Below are positions 41,256-50,899 of a stretch of 58,000 bases of DNA, in pieces. Origin of the DNA: Adiantum capillus-veneris (Eukaryota; Streptophyta; Polypodiopsida; Polypodiales; Pteridaceae); the NCBI GenBank assembly GCA_014529385.2, contig CM043956.1:65600620-65658619 (forward strand), in the 5' to 3' direction. The notes below the pieces were generated by a model that was not told where the DNA came from, did no database searches, and worked only from the letters and a program-made list of their open reading frames with translations. How positions within the stretch are numbered: position 1 is the stretch's first letter; each line of letters starts with the position of its first letter. Both the position numbers and the translations under genes were made by a program.

Positions 41256-42979
41256 TTGAACAGGCTTTTATTGCTTCTCAAAGAAAGCGTGGTAACAACA
41301 ATGCAGCTACTTCTTATGGTTCTGCTGCGAGTGGCAAAACTTCTATTCCTAATGCTTTTGCTGGCAGCAATTTGTCTGGAAATTTTGGTGATAAGGGCAA
41401 AAAGAAGATGTGTTGCCATTATTGTAAAGCTAATGATCACTTGATCAAGTAATGTCCTAAGTTGAAGGCCAAAGAGGCTAAGAAGAAAGAGGGTGGTTCC
41501 ATTGCAAATGCTGGTTCCACTACAAATGCAGCCATTGTTGAGTCTTCTGTGAAAGGACATTGTGATGCTGATGTTGATGCAGAATGGGCTTTTAGCACAG
41601 AGTGCACTTACAATCCTGCTGTCCATGATGTATGCTTGTTAGTTGCTGCAGATTCACATGTGTGGTATTTCGACGATGGTGCTACAAAGCACATTACCTC
41701 ACATCGTGAATTGTTCACCGCTCTCAATTTTGTCCCTCATGGGAATTCAGTCAATTGTGCCAACAATGCCTCTTATCCGATTCAGGGAATTGGAAAGATT
41801 ATGCTTACTGCTGCTAATGGCACTTCTTTCACACTTGTTGATGCACTTTATGTACCTGGGATCAAGAAGAATCTTTTGTCTGTATCTGCACTTGCTAGAC
41901 TTGGACTTGTAGTCAAATTTGTGGATGACAGATGCACAATTCATGATCTCAGTTTTGGTGATGAGATCGTTGCATCAGGGCTTTTGTGCCGTGGGATGTA
42001 TAAGATCACTTTGTATGACAAGTGTGAATTTTTTTTTGCAAATGCAGTCGCAGATTCAAGGGCTATTTCAAATGCAAAACTTTGGCATGCACGTTTTGGT
42101 CATCTGAATTTTGCCAGTTTGCTGCATTTGCAGAAATCTAATATGGTTGCTTCTTTGCCGCCACTTGAAGCACCTATCAAACATGTTTGTGAAGGCTGTA
42201 TTTTGGGTAAAATGCAGCGTTCTAAGTTTCCAAAGGATGGTTCAGTTCGGGCCACAAGAAGGTTGCAGCTTGTGTATAGTGATGTTTGTGGGTCCATGCA
42301 AACTCCGTCCTTGGGCAATTACCTTTACTTCGTGACTTTCATTGATGATTACTCCAGGCATGCATGGGTATTTCCGCTTAAAGCAAAGTCCAAAGTTTTT
42401 ATGTGCTTCAATTTTTTTTGGCGATGGCTGAAAATGTATCGAAATGTACTATGGGCACCCTCCATTCCGATCGAGGGGAGGAGTATATGTCTCATGAATT
42501 TAATGCATTTCTGGCTAGTCGTGGGATATAAACACCAATGTACAGTGACTTATACACCTCAACAAAATGGTGTTGCTGAGAGGAAAAACAAGTCACTTAC
42601 AAAAATCGCACGATGTATGGTCAAAAGTCAAGCTTTGCCGCATTATTTTTGGCTTGAGGCCATCATGTGTGCCACTTATGTACTAAACAAGTGTCCTATG
42701 AAAGCTTTGCTGTCTACTACTCCATATGAATCATGGCATGATAGAAAGCCTTCTATTGAGCAAATGCGTGTTTTTGGCTGTTCGGCATATGCTTTGGTGC
42801 CACAAACACAACGCAGAAAATTGGATGATAAGGCTGTCAAATGTATTTTTGTTGGTTATAGTGCTGAAAGCAAAGGTTACAGGTTGTATCATCTGCAAAC
42901 AAAGCGTATTTTGGTTTCACGAGATGTAGTGTTTGTGGAACATTCTGTTCAGTCTTCAGCCCTTGCTGTCATGTACTAG
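41256..42979 (+). pseudogene. copia A copy 1 zinc knuckle, protease and integrase
   Basis: The knuckle CCHYCKANDHLIK-stop-C has a TAA near 41450 where the 1756-2410 fragment has CAA. Protease reads YFDDGATKHIT, so the catalytic DSG is DDG. After LWHARFGHLNF comes integrase with YSDVCGSMQTPS; the block holding the second catalytic Asp (near 42420-42530) is out of frame, and NGVAERKN is intact. The frame 41462-42979 is open for 505 residues but part of it is wrong-frame sequence. Non-functional. Confidence 0.88.
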
Positions 42980-43059
42980 AGACAGTAATGTAAGCTCACA
43001 TGACATTTATGACACTTTGTTGCCTCTTTTTAGTGGTGGAAATACGAATGTAAGTTCCA

Positions 43060-44776
43060 ATGAGGCAAATGTACAGCCTATGGGGGTTTCTGAAAATGTT
43101 ACAGATCAGCCTATTACTAATGCAGATGTACATGATGTACTTGATGAGGAAAGGGCTGAAAATGAGCAGGCTAGAGGTATGCCAAAATGGCTGGTGCATA
43201 CATTGCGTGACAATAAATTGGATGCACCTTTGTCTACTCGTACTCGTTCAAGCTCTCGCCATGCATCTGATGCATCGGATTGTTATGCTTTGGCTGTGTC
43301 TAGCTTACATGATGTTGAGGAGTCTCTGTCTTTTGATGAAGCACAAATTCAAAGAATTGGATGGCTGCCATGTGATCAGAATATGATGCACTTATAGAAA
43401 ATGTCACATGGACTTTATGTGATTTGCCTCCTGGCAAAAAGACCATTGGTACAAGTGGGTGTACAAGTTGAAATGCAAGCCGAATGGTGAGATCAATTGC
43501 CATAAGGCTTGACTTGTTGCAAACGGTTATGCACAGAAAAAAGGCATAGATTATGAAGAGGCTTTTGCTCCTACTTGTCGTATGACTACTGTGCGTTTTC
43601 TATGTGCATTGGCAGCTCATTTTCATTGGGATGTACATCATCAGACATTGTTACTGCTTTCTTGAATGGTGACATATTTGAGGAAGTTTATGTAACGCAG
43701 TCTTGCGGTTTTGTCAAGAAAGGACAAGAGGACAAAGTGTGCAAATGTAACAAGGCTTTGTATGGGTTGAAGCAATCTCCTCGTGCTTGGTATGAGAAAG
43801 CTGACACTCATTTGGTCAAACAAGGCTTTCGTAACAGTCCAACAGAAAGCACTTTGTATGTAAAGCGTGAGGGTGATATACTTCTCATTGTGGTTCTTTA
43901 TGTAGATGATTTGTTGATCACTCGACCAAATGAGAGACATATTGCTGAATTTAAGGCTGATTTGAATGCTACTTTCAAGATAAAAGATTTGGGACTGTTG
44001 CATCGTTACTTAGGTATACAGTTTAAGTAGTGTGATGGTGGTATTGCCTTGTGTCAGAAAAGTTACATAGAGACATTGCTATGTAAGTTTGGACTTGAGG
44101 ATTGCAACCTATTTCCACTCCCATGGAAATAGGTTTGAAATAAGTCTTCATGACGCTGGTGATCTTGCTGATGTCACTCTTTACCAAACTGTTGTTGGGT
44201 GCCTCATTTATGTATGCAACACGAGGCCAGATATTCAGTTTGCAGTCTCACAAGTCAGCAGATTTATGCATAGCCCAGGGTCTAAGCATTGGCAGGATGT
44301 CTAGAGGATTTTCTGTTACCTTAGTGGCACTTTACATCTTGGCTTTTTTTATCCCAAGGGGGGATCATTGTTGCCAGACCTACATGCTTTTTCGGACTCA
44401 GATTGAGCTGGTTGTTTTGACACGCGAGTGTCCACAAGTGGTTTTTGTTTCATGCTTGGTAGTTCATGTATATCATTGTTGAGCAAGAAGCAACCTACTG
44501 TGGTCACTTTTAGTTCTGAGGCTGAGTATAGGGCAGTCTTCACAGCTATGGTTGAGTGTGTATGGCTCAGACGCTTTATGGAAAGTTTTTCATGCTCGCA
44601 CAAAGCACATTGAGGTGCATTACCACTATGTCAGGGAGAGGCTCTCATCAGGAGAGATCAGCTTGGCTTATGTGCCAACACAGGACAACCTTGCAGATCT
44701 TTTCACAAAGGCATTGTCTCGTGAGAAGCTTGAAGATTTCCGCAAAGCTTTGGGCTTACTCCCCTTTGTTGACTGA
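43060..44776 (+). pseudogene. copia A copy 1 RT-RNase H, broken
   Basis: Frameshifts near 43330 and 43460-43640. RT is readable at 43575-44030 (TAFLNGDIFEEVYVTQ, YGLKQSPRAWY, YVDDLLIT), then a TAG where copy 2 has CAG. RNase H (44089-44776) lacks about 90 bp between CVWLRR and HARTKHIEV, and ends NLADLFTKALSREKL. Confidence 0.88.
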
Positions 44777-44850
44777 TCATGTCCTAAGGGCATGGCACTT
44801 CCCTTTACTCATGTGCCAGCTCTCGTTCACCGCATCACTCCAGGGGGATT

Positions 44851-45045
44851 TGTTACCATTCAGATGTGGTAGTGATGTGTGTGAACACACTAGGGCCGTC
44901 GGGGCATTTTTTCCCTCTTTAGGAGGGTTTTTCCCCTGTGCATTGTATATATGCCCATCACTCTAGGGCTATCTATTTTTCCATTACACACTAAGTAACA
45001 CACTCTCTATTGTGTGCCTTGAGCTTCCTTCGTCTTCTCCAAGCT
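44851..45045 (+). repeat. copia A copy 1 3' LTR, truncated
   Basis: Preceded by CCAGGGGGATT. Matches the 5' LTR up to CTTCTCCAAGCT, then unrelated sequence starts. Confidence 0.85.
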
Positions 45046-46383
45046 TGTAGACCTTGTTTATAAGCTACCCGTGGAGTCAGAATTCAATTCTGGCATGTGG
45101 TAAAAACCTAGATTATTTACTTGGGGACCCCCTCGACCCCTACCAAATGGTCATCTAATGATATGAAAGTGTTCTACTATCTAGGGACATGCTACAATTC
45201 AAATCTTGTCCAGTTCGGTTGAGCTGTCATGTCGCTATGGTCGTTTTTGTGTTCTAGGAATTTGTACACATATGGAATTCTAGGGTTTTTCTTGGGACCT
45301 ATAAATGCTACCCGACTGCATAGAAATGTTCTTTGATAAGTTTAGAAATACCCCTCATGTCTCATGTGAAACGGCGCTGAGACTGGGTGACTGTGGACTC
45401 CAAAAATCGCACGCAAAGAAGGTAGAGAGCTCTCTTCTCCAAGAGTGACTAGTGGAAATGAGGTGATTTTGGGCTACCTTAGATATCTATACTCGGACTT
45501 CCCAAACTACTTTCCTCTAGATTCCCGTGTTAGTCCTAATAGGCCGTGAAATCTACTTTAGACTCAAAAATTTCTTCAATTGCACTCCGTTAGCTCATTC
45601 TACAAGAATTTAACGGCCTGATTTAGGCCTTCCGCTTTTGTTTATCATTTCTGCTTGTTCGTCTTGTCCTCCTGATCATTAGCGTATTTTGAGTTCCTCT
45701 ATCTAAGCTCATTTGCTATTTATTATTAATTTTTAATATGTTTATTGAAAAAATCAAAGAAAATAATAAAATACACAAAAAAAGAAAATTACAAGATCAA
45801 CAATTAAGAAATTCATTGAAAAATACTATTTTATTACTTTTTGGTGGATTTCTCCATTTTTAAGCTCCAATGTCAAGAAAAATCGATGAAAATAAACAAA
45901 AAGTACTATTTTTTAATGTAATTTTTGATAGTATATACACCATTTACACTCATCGGGGAGATTTTATCAGTTGAATTTCCCCTGTTGATGATTTTAAGGG
46001 CATTAATAAGTAATTTTGCAAAAAACCACACGTTAACATCCAATTTTTTTCTCCCTTTTCAAACATTGCCCTTAATTAGTGGAGTTTCCTTCCACTCCTC
46101 CTAGATAGTGTACTTCGGGACAACTGTGTGCTTGGGTTGAACAATCGTGTCTATGCATAACCGTGGTTGGCTCTATCATGCTTTGCAATTCAAACTAGTA
46201 TGCAGTGCAAGAGTTGGGTCTTGAGTAGTTAACTCAAGGGTTTTCATGGTTGAGGTTGCTTGTTGATGTATTCTAAATAGCAGATTTTATAATTTATGTG
46301 GTCTTTGCCTGATTGTACTATCTGGATGCTTTGGCACACTGATTTCCTGAGCTGTAGGTAAGAATGATGACGATTGCTGAGAT
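45046..46383 (-). other. non-coding; possible 3' LTR of gypsy G
   Basis: No coding signal. On the minus strand GAAAAGGGAGAAAAAAAT near 46043-46060 could be a polypurine tract followed by TGGATGTTAACG as an LTR start, which would place the gypsy G 3' LTR at about 46042 and below. There is no second copy in the window to prove it. Confidence 0.3.
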
Positions 46384-46770
46384 TTAACTCTCCATGGTAT
46401 TTTGGTTTTCGGTTGATGTTCTGGTGGAGTTTTTTGAGATTTGACTTTCCATTGATTCATCGGCTTTACAGTTTGTGGAGTAGATAAATGCTCCTTTGGT
46501 TTTCCAAACCCATCTAGTGCTAGTTTCTCTTTTGAAAGATGTTTTTCTGTGAGTTTTTAGATGTGAAACTTTCTTCAGTATGGTAGATGAGTTTTTGGGC
46601 ACCCAAATTTGAGACGGATTGTCCTTGATTTGTGCTTTTGGTACCCAAATTTTCCTAACTCCTTGCATGCTGCTTGTAGCATTTTCTTGTCTAGAGGTTG
46701 ACGCAGATTGATTATTCCCTGGTTTTTTTTTGTGGGTGACCTCTTTTCCATTCCTCTTTCCTCGGTGCAA
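46384..46770 (-). CDS. gypsy G basic frame with repeated IWVPK motif
   Basis: A 128-residue frame directly following (6 bp) the protease-like frame. Lys/Ser/Thr-rich, with KIWVPKAQIKDNPSQIWVPK, a repeated IWVPK box near the middle, and RWVWK later. No known domain. The base-rich composition suggests RNA or DNA binding, which is a guess. It may be the end of a single long ORF with the frame before it. Confidence 0.4.
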   Translation of the reverse strand: MHRGKRNGKEVTHKKKPGNNQSASTSRQENATSSMQGVRKIWVPKAQIKDNPSQIWVPKNSSTILKKVSHLKTHRKTSFKRETSTRWVWKTKGAFIYSTNCKADESMESQISKNSTRTSTENQNTMES

Positions 46771-46776
46771 TTGGAA

Positions 46777-47142
46777 CTAAGAGTTGTCCTCCTTCAAGTG
46801 ATATCTTGAGTTGATTGGTGTCCCAATCTGATACTGCCTTGTATGTCCGCATCCATAACATCCAAGAATCATCAATTCATTCATATGTTCATCTGGTATG
46901 TATAGTAATTGATGAGGGTATGAAAATTCATTTACTATCACATTCAAGTTAACCACTCCCAATGCCGGCGTTGGGTTTTTGTTGCATCCTTTGATAGCAG
47001 ATATCCCCGATGCTAAAGATTGATTTGTAGCTTTCTTGTAAGTGGAATAATTGATTGCATTCACTCGAGCTTCGGTATCTACTAATGCATTTGTGCTATG
47101 ATTGTTCAGTTGTACTGTGATGCGAAGGTCAATTCCATCCAA
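46777..47142 (-). CDS. gypsy G retropepsin-like frame downstream of integrase
   Basis: 121 residues from the first ATG; in the same frame, codons before it (YDEWL) extend it slightly. The layout matches a retropepsin: strand LRITVQLN, then NALVDTEARVNAI at the active site, then VNLNVIVNEF and MNELMILGC(Y)G, the usual IxGxxW-type end. The active site DTG reads DTE here, one G-to-A change (GGA to GAA). A protease-like domain placed after integrase is unusual, since gypsy elements carry it before RT; gypsy G also has one there (near 56350). Fold assignment is by eye. Confidence 0.5.
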   Translation of the reverse strand: MDGIDLRITVQLNNHSTNALVDTEARVNAINYSTYKKATNQSLASGISAIKGCNKNPTPALGVVNLNVIVNEFSYPHQLLYIPDEHMNELMILGCYGCGHTRQYQIGTPINSRYHLKEDNS

Positions 47143-47149
47143 CCATTCA

Positions 47150-48164
47150 TCATATCCATTGATACCGCATCATTTTGTGATTTCCATTGTCTTTTATTTG
47201 GTTCCAAAGTGTTGATGGGAATAGGTGTTCGTTGATTTTTGAAAGTAGCTTTCCTCTTGAGTAATCGAAGTGAAGCTTCCTCTTGAGCTTCGTCAACAAC
47301 CTGATGTTGTTTAATCTATCTTTGCTTTGCTGCATGCATTTTTTCTAGCAAATCATTGGTTAGTGGCAAGTGGTACTTCTTTAAGAGGCATCCACTAATC
47401 CAGTTAGCCATTGGTTCACCATCTATAGTGGACAACTTAACTGCTCCACTTGGAGATATGTCTTCAATGATAAACAGTCCCTTTCCCTTTTCCTGGAATT
47501 TGGGAATGTGTTGCTTAAGGGACTAACTAAAACTAGGTCCCCTTTTTTTAAGATTTTTGTGACTAGATGTGAATTAGTTTTTGCTTCTGTTTTTGTGCGT
47601 AGATGTGAGTTACGACTGTTAGCCTTTGTTCATCAAGCTTTTCCAAATCTTCAAGCCTCTCTGAAAATTCATGTCCGGTCCACTCAAGATCTTTAGCTAC
47701 TCTTAGTGTTGGCAATAGAAATTCTATCGGTAGTATAGCATCAAGACCATAAACAAGGTTAAAGGGTGTAGCATTTAAAGCTGTCCTGAATGAAACTCTA
47801 TAAGCTCATAGAGCAGCATATAGATTCATTTCCTAATTAGTTCGTCCTGCATAAATCAATTCAGTAGATACTCAATTACCTCATTGAGGAAATTAGTTCC
47901 CCTATCACTGACAATTTCTATTGGAAGTCCATATCTTGTGAATACATTCTCATATAAGAATGTGGCTAGCATCATTCTTCCTGGTTGCCTTAGCCTCTGA
48001 TCACTTGGTCAAATAGTTCGTAGCTACAATGATATAATGAGCTTGAGTTCTATAAGAAGCTGGTTGTATTGGTTCGACAAAATCTATGCCCCATTTTGCA
48101 AAAGCTCTAGCCTCCCAATCATTGGTCTTAAAGGCATGCTATCTACCCTTGTTGGTATTTTTGT
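47150..48164 (-). pseudogene. gypsy G integrase core and C-terminus, degenerate
   Basis: Readable across frames on the minus strand: FAKWGIDFVEPIQPA, AHYIIVATNYLTK, then a heavily broken stretch, AYRVSFRTALNATPFNLVYGLDAILPIEFLLPTLRVA, LEDLEKLDEQRL, GEPMANWISGCLLKKYHLPLTNDLLEKMHAAK. It covers the catalytic core to the C-terminal tail but lost the second Asp/Glu region. Several stops. Confidence 0.75.
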
Positions 48165-48725
48165 TCATTGGCATGCATCACATCTTTGAACATGTTCTTT
48201 GGCATCTGCAAAAAGTGTTGGCCACCATATGCCTGCCATTAAAATTGCTATAGTGGTGGTTTCACTAGAAAAGTGACCTCCAACTAATCCAGCATGTGCT
48301 TGTTCTAGAATGGGTATATATTCATCTTCATTTGCACAGAGACGCAAATGTTGATCCTTTCCTCTCCAATACAATTGGTTTCCAATAAGAGCATAGTCTC
48401 TTGCTTCAGTTTCAATAGCTGTTTGGCGGCGTTTACTCATATCCTCCGAAAATGTTCTGCTTGATAAGTAAGTAACTATATAGTTACTCCACTTAGGAAC
48501 GAGTGAGATTTGAAATAATGTCACATGAGGTACGGGTGTTTGTTTTTGGCATTGAAGAAAGTTTTTCACAAATGAGTGAACATCACTTTTCATGGTAGGC
48601 CAAAATACTCGAAGTCTCAGGATCCGTTGCATTGCTTGGTCTTTCGCAAAGTGAAGTCCTACTATGGTAATGTGTGCTTGATTTAAGTAATGGTTTTTCT
48701 CCTCAGGATTAATACACAAATGCAA
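48165..48725 (-). pseudogene. gypsy G integrase N-terminus with two H2C2 fingers
   Basis: A 186-residue frame holds two similar finger blocks: first QAHITIVGLHF...FWPTMKSDVHSF...NFLQCQKQ, then EQAHAGLVGGHF...WWPTLFADAKEHVQRCDACQ, about 115 residues apart with QLYWRGKDQHLRLC between them. The second has full H-H-C-C; the first has lost its first Cys (L in place of C). One finger is normal for gypsy integrase. Confidence 0.8.
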
Positions 48726-48905
48726 TATTCCATCTCGATTTCTTTTGTATAGCCTTCCAGCTAGTCATTGATACATAGCCGATTGACCAGTCAATCCTGG
48801 TGCAATAGGAAGTGATATGTGAGAATCTACTTGAGCTATAATCATCAACAAAACCACGACCAACTGGGTATCATCTCAACGGAGAACAGATATACATGTG
48901 GTAGA

Positions 48906-49088
48906 TCATCGTCTACCCCTTTTGGTGGTTCTCTTGAAATAGTCCTTGATAAATGATATGCTCCTTTGGTGTGTGGTGCCCTTCTTTACAACTACAATGA
49001 AATCAAATTCCAAAAGAATGATGAACCATCTTGTGTTGCTTGACTTGTTAACCAAATACAATAAAGCTTGGTGGTCCAGAAAGAACAC
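48906..49088 (-). pseudogene. gypsy G RNase H C-terminal part
   Basis: FFLDHQALLYLVNKSSNTRWFIILLEFDFIVVVKKGTTHQR, the end of a Ty3-type RNase H. It is cut off at 49088 by copia A copy 2 and resumes at 54272. Confidence 0.8.
49084..49088. repeat. target site duplication of copia A copy 2, left
   Basis: AACAC, repeated at 54267-54271. Confidence 0.92.
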
Positions 49089-49315
49089 TGTTGGAATTAG
49101 GGTTGCAGAGAAACACACACAGCTTGGAGAAGACGAAGGAAGCTCAAGGCACACAATAGAGAGTGTGTTACTTAGTGTGCAATGGAAAGATAGATAGCCC
49201 TAGAGTGATGGGCGTATATACCATGCACAGGGGAAAAAACCTCCTAAAGAGGGAAAAAATGCCCCGACGGTCCTAGTGTGTTCACACACATCACTACCAC
49301 ATGTATATGGTAAAA
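49089..49315 (-). repeat. copia A copy 2 3' LTR
   Basis: Differs from the 5' LTR by G/A at about 49267 and at the terminal dinucleotide: the plus strand ends TAAAA instead of TAACA, so the LTR starts TT, not TG, on the minus strand. Confidence 0.94.
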
Positions 49316-49390
49316 AATCCCCCCTGGAGTGATGCGGTGAACGAGAGCTGGCACATGAGTAAAGGGAAGTGCCATGCCCTGAGGACAGGA

Positions 49391-50896
49391 TCAGTCCACA
49401 AAGGGGAGTAAGCGCAAAGCTTTGCGGAAAGCTTCAAGCTTCTCACGAGACAATGCCTTTGTGAAAAGATCTGCAAGGTTGTCCTGTGTTGGCACATAAG
49501 CCAAGCTGATCTCTCCTGCTGAGAGCCTCTCCCTGACATAGTGGTAATGCACCTCAATGTGCTTTGTGCGAGCATGAAAAACTGGGTTCCTCGCAACTGC
49601 CAATGCGCTCTGACTGTTAGTGTCGATAGTGTTGGCAGTGTCCTGTTCAACACCCAAGTCAGCCATAAGGCGTCTGAGCCATACACACTCAACCGTAGCT
49701 GTGAAGACTGCCCTGTACTCAGCCTCACAACTCGAAGTGGCCACAGTAGGTTGCTTCTTGCTCAACCATGATATACATGAACTGCCAAGCATGAAACAAA
49801 AACCACTTGTGGACACTCGCGTGTCAAAACAACTAGCCCAATCTGAGTCCGAAAAAGCATGTAAGTCTGGCGGCAATGATCCCCCCTTGGGATAAAACAA
49901 GCCAAGATGTAAAGTGCCACTAAGGTAGCGGAAAATCCTCTTGACAGCCTGCCAATGCTTAGACCCTGGGCTATGCATAAATCTGCTGACCTGCGAGACT
50001 GCAAACCGAATATCTGGCCTCGTGTTGCATACATAAATGAGGCAGCCAACAGCAGTTTGGTAAAGAGTGACATCAGCAGGATTGCCAGCATCATGTAGAC
50101 TCAACTTCAAACCTGTTTCCATGGGAGTGGCAATAGGTTTGCAATCCTCAAGTCCAAACTTACATAGCAATGTCTCTATGTAACTTTTCTGACACAAGGC
50201 AATACCACCATCACACTGCTTAAACTGTATACCCAAGTAATGATGCAACAGCCCCAAATCTTTCATCTTGAAAGTAGCATTCAAATCAGCCTTAAATTCA
50301 GCAATATGTCTCTCATTTGGTCCAGTGATCAGCAAATCATCAACATAAAGAACCACAATGAGAAATACATCATCCTCACGCTTTACATACAATGTGCTTT
50401 CTGTTGCACTGTTACGAAATCCTTGTTTAACCAAATGAGTGTCAGCTTTCTCATACCAAGCACGAGGAGATTGCTTCAACCCATACAAAGCCTTCTTACA
50501 TTTGCACACTTTGTCCTCTTGTCCTTTTATGACAAAACTGCGAGGCTGCGTTACATAAACTTCCTCAAATATGTCACCATTCAAGAAAGCAGTAACAATG
50601 TCTGATTGATGTACATCCCAACCAAAATGAGCTGCCAATGCACATAGAAAATGCACAGTAGTCATACGACAAGTGGGAGCAAAAGTCTCTTCATAATCTA
50701 TGCCTTTTTTTTGTGCATAACCCTTTGCAACAAGTCGAGCCTTATGGCGATCGATCTCACCATCTGGCTTGCGTTTCAACTTGTAAACCCACTTCGTACC
50801 AATGGCCTTTTTGCCAGGAGGCAAATCACATAAAGTCCATGTGTCATTCTCTATAAGTGCATCATATTCTGATTTCATGGCAGCAATCCAATTTTC
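49391..50896 (-). CDS. pol: copia A copy 2 RT-RNase H part of pol
   Basis: 495 residues from the first ATG at 50878; six more codons link it in frame to the stop at 50897-50899. Reverse transcriptase: LIENDTWTLCDLPPGKKAIGTKWVYKLK, TAFLNGDIFEEVYVTQ, YGLKQSPRAWY, catalytic YVDD near 178-181. RNase H: DLHAFSDSDWASC, SCEAEYRAVFTATVECVWLRRLM, ALAVARNPVFHARTKHIEVHYHYVRE, DNLADLFTKAL. All key residues are present. Separate translation from the ATG is not expected, so this part is silent unless the TGA is read through. Confidence 0.95.
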   Translation of the reverse strand, partial: ENWIAAMKSEYDALIENDTWTLCDLPPGKKAIGTKWVYKLKRKPDGEIDRHKARLVAKGYAQKKGIDYEETFAPTCRMTTVHFLCALAAHFGWDVHQSDIVTAFLNGDIFEEVYVTQPRSFVIKGQEDKVCKCKKALYGLKQSPRAWYEKADTHLVKQGFRNSATESTLYVKREDDVFLIVVLYVDDLLITGPNERHIAEFKADLNATFKMKDLGLLHHYLGIQFKQCDGGIALCQKSYIETLLCKFGLEDCKPIATPMETGLKLSLHDAGNPADVTLYQTAVGCLIYVCNTRPDIRFAVSQVSRFMHSPGSKHWQAVKRIFRYLSGTLHLGLFYPKGGSLPPDLHAFSDSDWASCFDTRVSTSGFCFMLGSSCISWLSKKQPTVATSSCEAEYRAVFTATVECVWLRRLMADLGVEQDTANTIDTNSQSALAVARNPVFHARTKHIEVHYHYVRERLSAGEISLAYVPTQDNLADLFTKALSREKLEAFRKALRLLPFVD

Positions 50897-50899
50897 TCA
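50897..50899 (-). other. single in-frame TGA in copia A copy 2
   Basis: GAATTGAGAAAATTGG: Asn, TGA, Glu, Asn, Trp. The 1756 fragment has TTA and copy 1 has TCA-like sequence here. One base separates TGA from TCA or TTA. The lesion disables RT and RNase H. Confidence 0.9.

Larger units (their letters stand above)
39980..45045 (+). mobile_element. decayed copia family A element, copy 1
   Basis: 5' LTR, PBS, broken gag-pol, polypurine tract (about 44840-44848) and truncated 3' LTR. Same family as 49089-54266, in inverted orientation. The last 31 bp or so of the 3' LTR are missing, so no target duplication can be seen. Confidence 0.92.
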
